Assembly: GCA_025934545.1 (NCBI GenBank)
Contig: JAICXV010000053.1
Span: 1 to 9,065, forward strand
Origin: Verrucomicrobiia bacterium
Lineage (GTDB): Bacteria > Verrucomicrobiota > Verrucomicrobiia > Limisphaerales > Palsa-1400
Direction of reading: 5' to 3'
DNA length: 9,065 nucleotides
The notes under the pieces were generated by a model. That model was not told the origin of the DNA, did no database searches, and saw only the letters and a list, made by a program, of their open reading frames with translations. Within the stretch, counting starts at the first letter, position 1. Each line of letters starts with the position of its first letter. This document shows positions 1-6,772 of the stretch, piece after piece. Position numbers and translations under genes: made by a program.

Positions 1-2885
1 AATGCCACACCGGTTACACTGATGCAGGTGCGACGGCCAGCGATGATTGCGCCGGCAGCTTGACCTCGCAGATTACGGTTGATTTAGGCGGATTGGATAC
101 CAATTCCGCAGCGCTGGGTAATTATACGATCACGTATTCCGTGACGGACCCAAGCGGAAATATTTCGAGTGCCACTCGTATCGTGAACGTTGTTGATACT
201 ACTGTACCGGTTATCACACTCAGTGGTAGCGACTTGATTAACGTCGAGTGTCACTCGTCCTTTACTGACCCTGGCGCGAGTGCGACTGATACGTGCGATC
301 CTGCTCCGCTCCTCTCAACGAATGGCATTGTGGACGCCAATACTCCGGGCAGTTATACGTTGACGTATACGGCCCAGGATGCTTCGAGTAACACGACCAA
401 TGCGTTCCGGACGGTTGTGGTGGCTGATACCCAGCCGCCGGTTATCAGCATCACGGGAGGCGCGTTAACGGTGGAATGCCATACTGCGTTTGTCGATCCG
501 GGTGATGAGAGTGCGACCGACGCTTGCGAAGGCCCTGGAATCCCAGTGGTGTCGAGCGGAACGGTCGACACGAATACAGTCGCCGACTACACCTTGACTT
601 ACACGGCCTGTGATTCGAGCAACCATTGCTCGAGCGTGACTCGCATCGTGCATGTTGTTGACGGAACTCCGCCGGTGGTCTCGGTCCAAGGTGCCAATCC
701 CGCTACCGTTTGTTTGAACAGCCCCTATACTGAGGCCGGCGCAACCGCTGCGGATACGTGTTCTGGCGATGTAACAGACACGATCGTCATCGCCGGCTCC
801 GTCAATACCAACCTTGCCGGTGCTTACACCCTGACCTATACGGCCACCGACCATGCGAGTAACAGCGGCACCGCGATGCGCGTGGTCAATGTTGTGGATT
901 GCGGCATCACGATTACGACACAGCCGCAGAACGCGCTGAAACAGCCGCAAGGCACGAACGTGACGTTGTCGGTCACGGCAACGTCAGATGTCGGTGGTTT
1001 GACCTATCAATGGTTTGAAAACGGCATCGCGATGGACGGCCAGACTGGCTCGGCGGCTTCGTTCGCTGCGCATCTGACTGCGACGGCGCCGTTCACGAAC
1101 TCGACGTATTTTGTCGTGGTTAGCAATGCGGTAAATAACAGCCTGCAAAGCAGCAGCGCGCTGGTGACGGTTCTTGTTGATAAGACGGCACCGGTGATTT
1201 CCAAGCTGACTTCGCCGATTGCACATGATCGCTCGACCAGCCTTACCATCGCTGGTTTGGCCACCGATTCGAAGAGCAACAGCATCGTGGGAATTATCTA
1301 TAATTACACGAACTACAACGGACCTGGGATTGTGGTTAGCCAAAGATACACAAATATGTTCGCAGCCGGGACGAACAAGCTGAGCTTTAATTTTACTCCA
1401 GCTTTAGCGAATCAGCCGCCAGCCGGCACCAACGACATCAATGTCTGGGCGGTTGACTTGGCGGGTAACGTGAGCCTAAGGCCATTTGTCGTCAAAGGCT
1501 TCTTCTTGCGCTCGCCGCATAACTACGCTCTGACCATTGCTGGTGACGGTACTGGAACTGTGAAAGTGACGACCAAGGGTAAAGGCGGAGAAGTGATCGA
1601 CGGCGCGCCGTTGAGCACGGTCACGCTTGGCGGTGGTGTCACCTCCAACATCACGCTGTATGCCTATCAGATCTACAGCTTCAAGTACATCCCGGATCGG
1701 AAGACCAATTCGCCGTTGCCGGGCGTTCATGTCATCTCCGTGGTAAGCAATGCCGCGCCGGTGGACATCGCCCCAACCAACACCATCAGAGCGGTGACGG
1801 TGACATTCACGGCTGGGAATGTTGATGATGCGGCCACGGTCGATTTCGACCGCGATCGTTTCGCCGATATGGCGGGTAACTACAACGCCGTCTTCACCGG
1901 TGACACCAACGCGCCGACGGCGGCTAACTCCCGTTACTTGCATATGACTCTGAGTGCGTCACGTGTCGTTAGCGGAATCCTGATGGACGCAGCGCGAGTA
2001 AGGACTCCAATTGCTGCTCATACGGTAATCAATGCCGACGGCAGCGGCACGATCGTGGCTGGAACGATTACCATCACCGGTAACTTCGCCTGGACAGGAT
2101 CGGAAAGCGCGACGGGCATCAAACAGTTCGTTGGTTCAGCGACGGACGGAAACTTTGTCGCGGCCGTGACTGCGGATAGAGAAGACGTTACGGCGCTGCC
2201 GACAACGGCAACCGCCACAATCGAAGTTCCGCCAGTGACTGGCGGGGTCGCCGGCACTGGCTTTGCCACGGTCCTGGCCAAGAGCGGCCTTCTCACGACG
2301 AAATATACGTTGGCTGACCATGATAAGCTCACGGTTGCGTGGCCGCTGAAGGGAAGCCAATCCGGCAATGTGCCGCAATGGATTATCACGGAGAGCGGTG
2401 TGTTGTTTGGAACGCTCAATGTTAATGATGGCCTGACGACTCTGACCGGTTCCAGCATGTCGTGGATCCGTAACGCAACAACACCGCCGCTAAAGGGCTA
2501 TCCTTATGGGACGCTGCTCCCGGCAGGGTTTGTTAACTCGCCGTTCGCCGTCACTGGTTCACACTATGATGGCACTGGCCTGAGCGGAACGTACACGTTG
2601 AGCATGTCGGGTGGCGGATTGGCGAACGACATCAACACGACGGTAACGTTCACCAGCTCTGCGACGGGTTCGACGATGACCACGAACGGACCGGTGACCG
2701 CCGGCAAAATTGATAACACTGGCAAACTCCAGATCGCATTCCTTGACGGCCTGCCGAGCAAGCACAAGACGATCGCGGTCGGCACAGTGTTGCAAAATGC
2801 AACCAACGGCGCTGGATTCTTCATCATCAACGCCACCGGTCACTCGCCGACGAACAGCGGCAACCTGATCTTGACGCCTCAATAA
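1..2885 (+). CDS. Large secreted/surface protein with tandem DUF5011 and Ig-like modules (5' partial)
   Basis: The frame is open to the left edge: codons from position 3 read CHTGYTDAGATASDDC, the same motif as in the later repeats. The TTG at 60 is therefore internal and the true start is off-window. About 960 residues are visible. Numbering from codon 60, DUF5011-like modules lie at about 49-123, 126-200 and 203-280, after a partial one. Each has a motif like VECHxxFxDPGAxATDxC, then GxYTLTYTAxDxSxN and a VVD linker. The paired Cys may form a disulfide. An Ig-like domain follows at 284-373 (TYQWFENG), another beta module at about 377-480 (WAVDLAGNVS), and a beta-rich region of unrecognised function to the end. 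DUF5011 and HYR-type repeats are usually stalk or adhesion modules of exported proteins. No enzyme domain and no PEP-CTERM or LPXTG tail is seen. The role is unknown, perhaps adhesive or structural, and a catalytic domain could lie upstream. Confidence 0.9.
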   Translation, partial: CHTGYTDAGATASDDCAGSLTSQITVDLGGLDTNSAALGNYTITYSVTDPSGNISSATRIVNVVDTTVPVITLSGSDLINVECHSSFTDPGASATDTCDPAPLLSTNGIVDANTPGSYTLTYTAQDASSNTTNAFRTVVVADTQPPVISITGGALTVECHTAFVDPGDESATDACEGPGIPVVSSGTVDTNTVADYTLTYTACDSSNHCSSVTRIVHVVDGTPPVVSVQGANPATVCLNSPYTEAGATAADTCSGDVTDTIVIAGSVNTNLAGAYTLTYTATDHASNSGTAMRVVNVVDCGITITTQPQNALKQPQGTNVTLSVTATSDVGGLTYQWFENGIAMDGQTGSAASFAAHLTATAPFTNSTYFVVVSNAVNNSLQSSSALVTVLVDKTAPVISKLTSPIAHDRSTSLTIAGLATDSKSNSIVGIIYNYTNYNGPGIVVSQRYTNMFAAGTNKLSFNFTPALANQPPAGTNDINVWAVDLAGNVSLRPFVVKGFFLRSPHNYALTIAGDGTGTVKVTTKGKGGEVIDGAPLSTVTLGGGVTSNITLYAYQIYSFKYIPDRKTNSPLPGVHVISVVSNAAPVDIAPTNTIRAVTVTFTAGNVDDAATVDFDRDRFADMAGNYNAVFTGDTNAPTAANSRYLHMTLSASRVVSGILMDAARVRTPIAAHTVINADGSGTIVAGTITITGNFAWTGSESATGIKQFVGSATDGNFVAAVTADREDVTALPTTATATIEVPPVTGGVAGTGFATVLAKSGLLTTKYTLADHDKLTVAWPLKGSQSGNVPQWIITESGVLFGTLNVNDGLTTLTGSSMSWIRNATTPPLKGYPYGTLLPAGFVNSPFAVTGSHYDGTGLSGTYTLSMSGGGLANDINTTVTFTSSATGSTMTTNGPVTAGKIDNTGKLQIAFLDGLPSKHKTIAVGTVLQNATNGAGFFIINATGHSPTNSGNLILTPQ
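204..899 (+). repeat. Three complete tandem DUF5011-type coding repeats
   Basis: Three diverged in-frame units occupy about 204-428, 435-659 and 666-899, with a fourth partial unit at 3-197. The period is about 231 bases (77 residues). The repetition is clear in protein (DPGA/EAGA, a Cys pair, YTLTYTA) but much weaker in DNA, which points to old duplications under selection rather than recent expansion. Unit 3 carries an extra Cys pair (TYTACDSSNHC). Unit 4 replaces the VECH motif with VCLN, moving its first Cys by about one position. Confidence 0.8.
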
Positions 2886-2910
2886 GAGGACTAGTTTTAA
2901 ACTAAACAAC

Positions 2911-2951
2911 AACGTCCCGCTCTTGTTCGCAGGAGCGGGACGTTTCTTTTT
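2911..2951 (+). terminator. Rho-independent terminator after the large surface protein
   Basis: Arms AACGTCCCGCTC (2911-2922) and GAGCGGGACGTT (2933-2944) form a perfect 12-bp GC-rich stem with a 10-nt loop. The T-rich tail TTTCTTTTT (2943-2951) overlaps the stem end. It lies 26 bases after the stop codon at 2883-2885 and separates that gene from the following oxidoreductase. Confidence 0.92.
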
Positions 2952-3026
2952 GCGAAGGCTGCGCGAAATTCGCTGCCTGCTTTTTTTGTTGGTTTCGTCG
3001 CTGCGCCCGGCAGAACATGCAGTCAG

Positions 3027-4595
3027 ATGAATTTGTGTCGAACGTTGGTTTCAATTGGACTGGTTTGCGGAGCGTGTCTGCACGCTGAGGTGATCGATTC
3101 TGACATTTGTGTTTTTGGCGGCACGTCGGCCGGAGTTGTCGCGGCGGTGCAAAGCGCCCGGATTGGTAAGAAAGTTGTGCTGACGGAGTTCGGCCGTCAC
3201 GTCGGCGGAATGACCAGCGGTGGTTTGAGCCAGACAGATATCGGCAACAAGGGGGCGATTGGCGGGGTGGCGCGCGAGTTTTATCAGCGGATGGGAAAAC
3301 ACTATGGGACCAACGAAGTCTGGAAACTGGAGCCGAGTGTGGCTGAATCGGTCTTCAAACAAATGCTCTCCGAATCCGGAGTGCTCGTTTACTTCGATCA
3401 ACGGCTCACTTCGGTGAAGAAGAAAAAAGGGCGCATCACGGAAATCAAAATGGACGGTGGGACGGTTTTTCGCGCGACTGAGTTTATTGATGCCAGCTAT
3501 GAAGGCGATCTCATGGCTAAAGCGAGCGTCAGTTATACGGTCGGACGGGAAGCTAATTCGACTTACCACGAAACGCTGAATGGCGTTCGCGAGAAGACAC
3601 CGAAACATCAATTTACGGTCAACGTTGATCCATATATTAAAGCAGGTGATGTGAAAAGCGGCTTGGTTCCGTTCATCCAGGACGAGTCGCTTGGCACTCC
3701 GGGCGCAGCTGATCGTTGCGTGCAGGCTTACAATTTCCGTTTGTGCCTGACGCAAAACGCGACGAACAAATTACCCATTCAACCGCCGCCCGAGTATCGC
3801 GAGTCGGATTACGAATTACTCGCGCGTTACATCGAAGCTCTGGTTGCTGCCGGCAAACCGGCAAAGCTCGGCAACCTGATGCACATTCAGCCGATGCCGA
3901 ACGGCAAAACGGACATCAATAATAACGGGGCGTTCTCGACTGATTTTATTGGGCGCAACTATGATTATCCGGAGGCAAGTTACCGTCGCCGTTTTGGAAT
4001 CTGGAAAGCGCACGAGAATTACACGCGCGGGTTTCTGCATTTTCTGGCGACGAGTTCGCGTGTTCCCGAAAGCATTCGCACCGAGATGCAAAGCTGGGGG
4101 CTTTGCCGTGATGAGTTCAAGGATACCGGCGGTTGGCCGCATCAACTGTATATTCGCGAGGCGCGCCGGTTGATCTCGGATGTCGTCATGACGGAGAATC
4201 ATTGTCGCGGCAAAGAAGTCGTCAACGATCCCATTGGGCTGGCGGCGTATCAGATGGATTCGCACAACTGCCGCCGGATTGTTCGCAACGGACACGTTGA
4301 AAACGAAGGCGACGTGCAAGTGCCGCCTATGAAGCCGTATCCGATTTCGTTTCGTGCGCTCGTTCCGAAACAGAAGGAGTGTGAAAATCTGATCGTGCCA
4401 GTTTGTCTTTCGGCGTCGCACATTGCTTATGGGTCGATTCGGATGGAACCGGTTTTTATGGTGCTCGGCCAATCGGCGGCGACGATTGCGAGCGCTGCTA
4501 TTGATCAAAATGTTTCGGTCCAGCGGGTTGATTATTCCAAGTTGCGCGGGCGGTTGGTGAAGGACGGGCAGGTTTTGGAATGGAAGGGTAACTAA
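3027..4595 (+). CDS. Exported FAD-dependent oxidoreductase (FAD_oxidored, PF12831 type)
   Basis: This 522-residue protein has a hydrophobic N-terminus (about 7-18) and a likely signal peptidase I site after CLHA (residue 20). A Rossmann dinucleotide-binding motif follows immediately: DICVFGGTSAG (26-36), with Glu54 ending strand 2 as the expected FAD ribose ligand. GGMTSGG (60-66) and the C-terminal block NLIVPVCLSASHIAYGS with RMEP (454-475), then a GQSAA helix, are hallmarks of PF12831 proteins. The family is common in Planctomycetes and Verrucomicrobia, mostly without known substrates. The protein probably acts outside the cytoplasm on an unidentified compound. No twin-arginine motif is visible. 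The ATG at 3027 has no strong Shine-Dalgarno but is the start that gives the signal peptide. The gene stands alone, between the upstream terminator and the helicase, so no pathway can be read from its neighbours. Confidence 0.9.
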   Translation: MNLCRTLVSIGLVCGACLHAEVIDSDICVFGGTSAGVVAAVQSARIGKKVVLTEFGRHVGGMTSGGLSQTDIGNKGAIGGVAREFYQRMGKHYGTNEVWKLEPSVAESVFKQMLSESGVLVYFDQRLTSVKKKKGRITEIKMDGGTVFRATEFIDASYEGDLMAKASVSYTVGREANSTYHETLNGVREKTPKHQFTVNVDPYIKAGDVKSGLVPFIQDESLGTPGAADRCVQAYNFRLCLTQNATNKLPIQPPPEYRESDYELLARYIEALVAAGKPAKLGNLMHIQPMPNGKTDINNNGAFSTDFIGRNYDYPEASYRRRFGIWKAHENYTRGFLHFLATSSRVPESIRTEMQSWGLCRDEFKDTGGWPHQLYIREARRLISDVVMTENHCRGKEVVNDPIGLAAYQMDSHNCRRIVRNGHVENEGDVQVPPMKPYPISFRALVPKQKECENLIVPVCLSASHIAYGSIRMEPVFMVLGQSAATIASAAIDQNVSVQRVDYSKLRGRLVKDGQVLEWKGN

Positions 4596-4610
4596 GCGGC
4601 TATTCGTTAA

Positions 4611-4627
4611 AGGCTCGGCGGGAGCCT
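4611..4627. repeat. Short hairpin, possible dispersed-repeat fragment
   Basis: AGGCTC (4611-4616) and GAGCCT (4622-4627) form a 6-bp stem around GGCGG. A second pair, TTCGTTA (4603-4609) and TAACGAA (4647-4653), could enclose it. It follows the oxidoreductase stop by 15 bases but lacks a T tract, so a standard terminator is not supported. The GGCTCGGCGGGAGCCTCG core resembles intergenic palindromes that I recall from related genomes; that is memory, not a search. Confidence 0.4.
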
Positions 4628-4699
4628 CGTCCTAGCTAGCGATGAATAACGAACCCATGCCAGTAAACAAAGGGTTGTATGCGAGTAAATGATATGGTT

Positions 4700-4705
4700 A
4701 GGTGA
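4700..4705 (+). promoter_or_regulatory. Ribosome binding site that sets the helicase start
   Basis: AGGTGA matches the anti-Shine-Dalgarno sequence over six bases and sits 4 nt before the ATG at 4710. It lies downstream of the earlier in-frame ATG at 4689 and so favours the later start. Confidence 0.65.
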
Positions 4706-4709
4706 ACAA

Positions 4710-5942
4710 ATGGCATTTAGTAACTTTGGGCTCTCGCCGCAGATTCTTGAAGGAATCAAGGCGATGGGGTATGTCGAACCGACACCAATTCAGTTGCGCG
4801 CAATTCCGCTTTTGATGCAGGGCCGCGATGTTATCGGCAGCGCCCAAACCGGCACCGGCAAGACCGCCGCGTTTGCGTTGCCAATTTTGTCCAAGATGGG
4901 GGAGCCAACGGATAAGACCCGTTTTCTGGTGCTGGAACCGACGCGTGAGCTTGCTGCGCAAGTCGAAACAGCGATTCACGATTTTTCGCGGTTCACACAG
5001 TTGCGGACAGCGGTGCTTTACGGCGGCGTCGGTTATGGACGCCAACTCGATGAGCTCAAACGCGGTGTGGATATTGTCATCGCTACGCCTGGCCGTTTGC
5101 TGGACCACATGGGCCGTGGGACGCTGCAGTTGAACAACGTGCAGTTTTTAGTGCTCGACGAAGCGGATCGCATGCTCGACATGGGCTTTTTGCCGGATGT
5201 CAAACGGATCGTGCAGAAATGCCCGCGCGAACGGCAGAGCGCGCTTTTTTCGGCGACGATTCCGCCGCAGATCGAGACGTTGATCCAATGGGCGATGAAA
5301 GACCCGGAGACGATCGAAATCGGCGCGCGCCGTTCGCCCGCCGAAACGGTCGAGCACGTGATTTATCCGGTCGCCGAAGGGCAGAAGACCGATTTGTTGC
5401 TGCAATTGCTCGAACGCGTTCACTACGAATCGGTCATTGTTTTTTGCCGCACGAAGCATCGCGCGGATCAAATCGCGCACTTGCTCAAGCGCAATCAACA
5501 CGCCGTGGCCGTGCTGCATTCCAATCGCACGCAACGGGAACGCGAAGATGCGCTCGCTGGTTTTCGCAAGGGCAAATATGAAGTGCTGGTCGCGACGGAC
5601 ATCGCGTCGCGCGGGTTGGATATTGCAGACGTTTCGCACGTGGTGAACTACGACGTGCCGCAACATCCCGAGGATTATATTCATCGTATCGGCCGCACAG
5701 GTCGCGCGGAGGCCAGTGGTGATGCGTTCACGTTGATGGTCGCGGGCGATGCTCAACACGTTTATGCGATTGAGCGTTTCATCGGCCAAAAAGTTCCGCG
5801 GGTGAAGCTGGAGAATTTTACTTATCAATACACCGCGTTGTTTGAGGAAGAGAAGCAGGGACAGAAAGGCGGGTTTCCAGGGAAAGTGCGAGGGGCGCGG
5901 ATTAAGGGAGGGTATTTCTTTGGGCCCTCGAGACGACGGTAG
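4710..5942 (+). CDS. rhlE: DEAD-box ATP-dependent RNA helicase, RhlE type
   Basis: The 410-residue protein has the full superfamily 2 DEAD-box set: F-x-LGL start and Q motif (PTPIQ, Gln28), motif I AQTGTGKT (45-52), Ia PTRELAAQ (77-84), Ib TPGR (126-129), II DEAD (150-153), III SAT (181-183), IV VIVFCRTK, V ATDIASRGLD (295-304) and VI HRIGRTGR (325-332). A short basic tail (about 389-410, rich in Gly, Lys and Arg) probably contacts RNA. Such helicases unwind short RNA duplexes using ATP and assist ribosome assembly, RNA decay or cold adaptation in the cytoplasm. The start at 4710 (MAFSNFGLSP) is preferred over the in-frame ATG at 4689 because it has a good ribosome binding site and matches RhlE N-termini. 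The core and order fit RhlE best; the exact paralogue is less sure because these genomes often hold several. It converges on the minus-strand VOC gene. Confidence 0.93.
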   Translation: MAFSNFGLSPQILEGIKAMGYVEPTPIQLRAIPLLMQGRDVIGSAQTGTGKTAAFALPILSKMGEPTDKTRFLVLEPTRELAAQVETAIHDFSRFTQLRTAVLYGGVGYGRQLDELKRGVDIVIATPGRLLDHMGRGTLQLNNVQFLVLDEADRMLDMGFLPDVKRIVQKCPRERQSALFSATIPPQIETLIQWAMKDPETIEIGARRSPAETVEHVIYPVAEGQKTDLLLQLLERVHYESVIVFCRTKHRADQIAHLLKRNQHAVAVLHSNRTQREREDALAGFRKGKYEVLVATDIASRGLDIADVSHVVNYDVPQHPEDYIHRIGRTGRAEASGDAFTLMVAGDAQHVYAIERFIGQKVPRVKLENFTYQYTALFEEEKQGQKGGFPGKVRGARIKGGYFFGPSRRR

Positions 5943-5947
5943 GTGCG

Positions 5948-5998
5948 AAGCTCCAAGCTCCCAACACCAAGCTCCCGAGAAACTTCAAGCGCTAAGCC
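5948..5998. repeat. Degenerate AAGCTCC mini-repeat
   Basis: AAGCTCC occurs at 5948-5954, 5955-5961 and 5969-5975. Decayed copies follow (AACTTCAAGC near 5981-5990, CTAAGCCCC at 5992-6000). It begins six bases after the helicase stop. Similar AAGCTCC-rich intergenic stretches are familiar to me from assorted environmental bacterial genomes, but their function is unknown. Confidence 0.5.
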
Positions 5999-6029
5999 CC
6001 AAAACAAGCACAAGGTCGTACCACTAACT

Positions 6030-6199
6030 GGGTGCGATTAAAAGTGATGGTTGGGTTTCAGGCCACAGGAGCGCGGACTTTAGTCCGCTTCAATGTAAGA
6101 ACACTATGGGCCGCTGGATCGTTCCAACGTTTCCAGAGAAGATGAAGTTGAAGCGGACTGAAGTCCGCGCTCCTATGACCATCAGTTTAAATCGCACCC
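6030..6199. repeat. Nested inverted-repeat element (REP doublet / MITE-like)
   Basis: The outer arms are 21 bp, 6030-6050 (GGGTGCGATT...) and 6179-6199 (...AATCGCACCC), inverted with two mismatches. Inside them, 6067-6093 and 6148-6174 are 27-bp inverted copies with one mismatch. Each inner copy contains its own palindrome (GCGGAC/GTCCGC at the left, GCGGACT/AGTCCGC at the right). The 54-base centre (6094-6147) shows no repeat. The five bases CTAAC stand at 6024-6028 and 6203-6207, just outside, and could be a target-site duplication. There is no ORF inside. It occupies the gap between convergent helicase and VOC genes, a typical site for REP-like elements, and might also act as a bidirectional transcript-end structure, though there is no T tract. 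Confidence 0.8.
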
Positions 6200-6214
6200 C
6201 CTCTAACCAAGTGT

Positions 6215-6721
6215 TTATTGTCGCGGGTCGGATTCTTTTAGCAGTGATTGGAGATCCAGTGGCCGCGTGAACATTTGTAAATTACCTTCGGCATCGCGCG
6301 GCCATTGCTTCTGCGGACGATCCCAATAGAGTTCGACGCCGTTGTTGTCGGGATCGCGCAGGTATAACGCTTCACTCACGCCGTGGTCGGACGCACCTTC
6401 CAGTTCGATGCCGGCGGCGATGAGACGGCGCAAGGCATCGGCCAGTTCGGCGCGCGTGGGATAAAGAATCGCCAGATGATAAAGGCCAGTGGTGCCGTCG
6501 GCCGGTGGTTGGCCGCCTTCGCTTTCCCAGGTGTTGAGGCCGATGTGATGATGGTAACCGCCGGCGGAAAGAAATGCGGCCTGGTTGCCGTAAACTTGCG
6601 TGAGATGGAATCCAAGGACGTCACGATAAAAGGCGAGTGCGCGAGCGAGGTTCCCGACTTTCAGATGAACGTGGCCGATTCGAGTTTGAGGATGGATGGG
6701 TTTGGGGGCGGTCGTTTGCAT
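6215..6721 (-). CDS. VOC family protein (glyoxalase / catechol 2,3-dioxygenase-like, single module)
   Basis: The 168-residue protein has the beta-alpha-beta-beta-beta vicinal-oxygen-chelate pattern twice. The first half is IGHVHLKVGNLARALAFYRD (15-34) to the HHHIGLNTW strand (57-65). The second runs from GLYHLAI (79-85) to LYLRDPDNNGVELYWDRP (119-136). Expected metal ligands are present: His17 or His19, His82 and Glu130. Members bind a divalent metal and catalyse extradiol ring cleavage, glyoxalase or related reactions. The sequence is closest in style to CatE-like catechol-2,3-dioxygenases, but only one domain pair is present where CatE has about two, so the substrate cannot be named. It is probably a cytoplasmic homodimer. 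There are no aromatic-degradation neighbours. It lies 51 bases downstream of the exported-protein gene on the same strand and may be co-transcribed. The start codon abuts a hairpin (6721-6742). Confidence 0.85.
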   Translation of the reverse strand: MQTTAPKPIHPQTRIGHVHLKVGNLARALAFYRDVLGFHLTQVYGNQAAFLSAGGYHHHIGLNTWESEGGQPPADGTTGLYHLAILYPTRAELADALRRLIAAGIELEGASDHGVSEALYLRDPDNNGVELYWDRPQKQWPRDAEGNLQMFTRPLDLQSLLKESDPRQ

Positions 6722-6742
6722 GACACCGGAAACGTCGTGTCA
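6721..6742 (-). other. Hairpin abutting the VOC start codon
   Basis: On the minus strand TGACAC (6742-6737) pairs with GTGTCA (6726-6721), and an inner CG pairs with CG around a TTTC loop with a 2-nt bulge. The last base of the stem is the A of the ATG, so the usual ribosome-binding region lies inside the structure. It could dampen initiation or mark the end of the upstream transcript. It may also be chance. Confidence 0.3.
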
Positions 6743-6772
6743 ACAATCGGTGCGGTCAAATGCCAGAACGGA

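Noticed and set aside
60..62. TTG as the start of the large surface protein
   Set aside because: The frame is open to the left edge and encodes a further partial DUF5011 repeat, so the gene begins outside the window.
204..899. CRISPR-like periodicity in the first kilobase
   Set aside because: The 231-base period reflects diverged protein modules; there are no identical short repeats with unique spacers.
2952..2987. Second terminator ahead of the oxidoreductase (small GCGAA/TTCGC stem and T7 run)
   Set aside because: The stem is too short, the T run is not adjacent to it, and a strong terminator already stands just upstream.
3066..3077. Possible lipobox (VCGAC) in the oxidoreductase leader
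   Set aside because: The residue at -3 is Cys rather than Leu/Val, and a better signal peptidase I site (LHA) follows directly.
3816..4508. 230-codon minus-strand open frame inside the oxidoreductase gene
   Set aside because: Arg- and His-rich antisense shadow of a well-supported PF12831 coding frame.
4689..4709. Seven-residue N-terminal extension of the helicase
   Set aside because: The ATG at 4710 has a six-base ribosome binding site and gives the usual RhlE N-terminus; the upstream ATG has neither.
5148..5828. 226-codon minus-strand open frame inside the helicase gene
   Set aside because: Antisense shadow; the plus strand holds all the DEAD-box motifs.
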